Shown here: one piece after another, positions 62,784 through 64,000 of the stretch
How positions within the stretch are numbered: position 1 is the first letter of the stretch
Layout of the letters: the number at the start of each line of letters is the position of its first letter
Assembly (NCBI RefSeq): GCF_013391405.1
Contig: NZ_JACBFD010000013.1
Span: forward strand, 19,073 to 83,072
DNA: 64,000 nucleotides
Direction of reading: 5' to 3'
DNA from: Staphylococcus sp. GSSP0090
GTDB lineage: Bacteria > Bacillota > Bacilli > Staphylococcales > Staphylococcaceae
Notes under the pieces: generated by a model
Told to the model about the DNA's origin: nothing
Databases searched by the model: none
Seen by the model: only the letters and a program-made list of their open reading frames with translations
Made by a program: the position numbers and the translations under genes

Positions 62784-63626
62784 CTAGGCTGCTAATTCTC
62801 TGAATTTTATAGGGGATAAGTAGCCTAGTTTTTGTTGAATTCGATTATTATTATAGTTTTTAATGTAATTTTCGACAATATTAATTACAATGTGGTTAGA
62901 GCCATTGAGCTCATTGTTGATGTAGAAGGTTTCACACTTTAGCGAGGAATGGAAACTTTCTATCGGGGCATTATCTGCAGGTGTTCCCTTTCGGGACATG
63001 CTTCTGATAATGCCTTTTTCTTCGCATAATCGATAGTAAGAATACGATGTGTAAACACTGCCTTGATCACTATGTAGTATGCAACCCTCAGGTATATCAA
63101 TTTGATTCAATGTATCATTAACTAAACTTTGGTCCTGTTTGCTATCTATTTTATACGCCACAATTTCTCCATTATAAACATCCATAATCGAAGACAAATA
63201 CAACATAGAGTTACCGAAAGGTAAATAAGTAATATCTGTTGTTAATACTTCCATTGGTTGACTTGCTTTAAATTGCCTTTGTAATAAATTATTTGTTTTA
63301 TAATAAGGTTTACCTATCCTTTTAGACTTTTTAGGTCTAACTCGGCAGTTCAGATTATTCTCCTGCATGATCCTTTGAACTCTTTTATGATTGACTGGTA
63401 CTGAAGACAATTGATTAACCAAGGCTGTAATTTTTCGATAACCGTAGGTATAGCGATTCTCTTCACACAATTTAATGACTTTTTGAGTTAAGTTATCATT
63501 TTTATTGTTTTTGTTTTTCCATCTATAGTAAGTCGATTTAGGTATTTCCAAAACATCAAGTATCATTTTGACTGAATACTTTTGCTTTAATAGATTAACT
63601 AATTCTACGATTACTGCTGGTACCAC
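62784..63626 (-). CDS. IS3-family transposase OrfB (DDE integrase domain)
   Basis: 280 aa as an independent frame from GTG; normally made as OrfAB by -1 frameshift. HTH_21-type segment (ENRYTYGYRKITALV), then the rve core with D131 (LTTDITYLPFG), D187 (ILHSDQGSVYTS) and E223 (NAPIESFHSSLK), giving the IS3 spacing D-D-35-E, with the K/R downstream (SLKCE). All catalytic residues are present, so the element looks active. Confidence 0.93.
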   Translation of the reverse strand: MVPAVIVELVNLLKQKYSVKMILDVLEIPKSTYYRWKNKNNKNDNLTQKVIKLCEENRYTYGYRKITALVNQLSSVPVNHKRVQRIMQENNLNCRVRPKKSKRIGKPYYKTNNLLQRQFKASQPMEVLTTDITYLPFGNSMLYLSSIMDVYNGEIVAYKIDSKQDQSLVNDTLNQIDIPEGCILHSDQGSVYTSYSYYRLCEEKGIIRSMSRKGTPADNAPIESFHSSLKCETFYINNELNGSNHIVINIVENYIKNYNNNRIQQKLGYLSPIKFRELAA

Positions 63627-63925
63627 TTCCTTTCCAATTCTTTGTACTTTTTTAAAATGTCTAATTCAATATCTTTTCTATTATTCTCTAATTTTAATTG
63701 TTCTAGTTCTGAGAGCTCTTCCATCCCTTTACCATATGCATATTGCTTGCCGACTTGTTGAGAAAATCTATAAGTTTCTCCATTTCGATACCATTTCCAC
63801 CATGTGTTCACCTGTGTTCTGTTTCTAATATTTAATGCTTCCATAATTTCTTTTATAGTATAACCAGCTTTTTTCATTTCAATAGTTTTAAACTTTGTTT
63901 CTAATGAATAAGACACTCTTTTCAT
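63611..63925 (-). CDS. IS3-family transposase OrfA
   Basis: 104 aa. N-terminal helix-turn-helix (FKTIEMKKAGYTIKEIMEAL, RTQVNTWWKWYRNGETYRF) followed by a leucine-rich oligomerisation helix (MEELSELEQLKLENNRKDIE). It ends 16 bases inside orfB in the -1 relation; A AAA AAG at 63647-63653 is the slippery heptamer just before. Confidence 0.93.
   Translation of the reverse strand: MKRVSYSLETKFKTIEMKKAGYTIKEIMEALNIRNRTQVNTWWKWYRNGETYRFSQQVGKQYAYGKGMEELSELEQLKLENNRKDIELDILKKYKELERKWYQQ
63647..63653 (-). other. Programmed -1 frameshift heptamer
   Basis: A AAA AAG read in the OrfA frame (TTA AAA AAG TAC). A -1 slip continues as AAA AAA GTA CAA into orfB without a stop, producing the fused OrfAB transposase typical of IS3 elements. 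Confidence 0.85.
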
Positions 63926-64000
63926 AGAAAAAACACCTCCGTATGATTCATTTTAAATGAATTCAACGAAAGTGTTTTTATTTTATTCCCATTATTTGGG

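Larger units (their letters stand above)
62745..64000 (-). mobile_element. IS3-family insertion sequence (IS150-like group), right end cut by window
   Basis: Encodes orfA and orfB with -1 frameshift. Terminal inverted repeats: left CCCGTAAAGAGGG then AATTTAATAAAAACACT; right, read inward, CCCAAATAATGGG then AATAAAATAAAAACACT, 22 of 30 or so identical with the inner 17 nearly perfect. The right end stops at the window edge, so the last bases and the target duplication cannot be seen. Not assigned to a named element. Confidence 0.88.

Noticed and set aside
1..64000. tRNA, rRNA, CRISPR arrays or prophage
   Set aside because: No cloverleaf, rRNA or spaced repeat array was found; the only mobile DNA is the IS3-type element.

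Overview
The window is AT-rich chromosomal DNA from a Staphylococcus. LtaS, NorA, MgrA, CcpE, MpfA, SarX and Rbf are all recognisable, and the gene order follows, as far as I recall it, the S. aureus segment running from uppP/mgrA through norA, fruRKA, nagA, mpfA and the que/pab genes to ltaS and recQ. It does not look like S. aureus itself. The saeRS operon that I expect between the csbB-like gene and queE is absent, an NAD-type malate dehydrogenase is present, and the protein sequences differ from the S. aureus ones I remember. A coagulase-negative species, possibly of the saprophyticus/xylosus/cohnii group, is my best guess, but the species is inference. There are no tRNA or rRNA genes, no CRISPR array and no prophage. 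The only mobile element is one IS3-family element at the right edge.

Layout. 1-9.4 kb: recQ with a Uup/YfmR-type ABC-F ATPase, a ZIP metal transporter, ltaS, and pxpBC with a small membrane protein. 9.5-14 kb: a folate block (pabA-pabB-pabC, leftward) back to back with a rightward queuosine-precursor operon (queC-queD-queE) controlled by a preQ1-I riboswitch. 14-19 kb: two small membrane proteins where sae would lie, a CsbB-like glycosyltransferase, an aldo/keto reductase and mpfA. 19-26 kb: nagA, the fructose operon fruR-fruK-fruA, ybaK and galU. 26-39 kb: a membrane-anchored protein of unknown function, norA, a PPC-domain protein, DUF1361, mdh, DedA, a second aldo/keto reductase, a CobW GTPase, mgrA and a CydDC-like ABC pair. 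39-49 kb: uppP, a coiled-coil membrane protein with an internal repeat, DUF188, LOG, LysE, two GNATs, a tiny lipoprotein, DUF1129, two MFS carriers and DUF456. 49-62 kb: ccpE, DUF402, a MetE-like enzyme, an FAD monooxygenase, a cupin, YebC, sarX, rbf, a Bax-inhibitor-like protein, a LysM-CHAP hydrolase and the DUF47-pit phosphate pair. 62.7-64 kb: the IS element.

How it fits together. Much of the window serves the envelope: LtaS polymerises lipoteichoic acid, GalU supplies UDP-glucose for its glycolipid anchor, the CsbB-like enzyme is of the kind that decorates it, UppP and perhaps DedA recycle the C55 carrier, and the LysM-CHAP enzyme cuts peptidoglycan. Four global regulators (MgrA, CcpE, SarX, Rbf) and one local regulator (FruR) are present. 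Most start codons were re-chosen from Shine-Dalgarno position, and convergent genes are often separated by strong bidirectional hairpin terminators.

No wholly new multi-gene system was found. The observations most worth following are a QueE that has lost the first cysteine of its radical-SAM cluster motif; a symmetrical composite of TTTACR/YGTAAW half-sites upstream of ltaS; a hairpin between the Shine-Dalgarno and a TTG start of mpfA inside a structured leader; a catabolite (cre-like) site lying between the -35 and -10 of fruR; and the sae-less locus.
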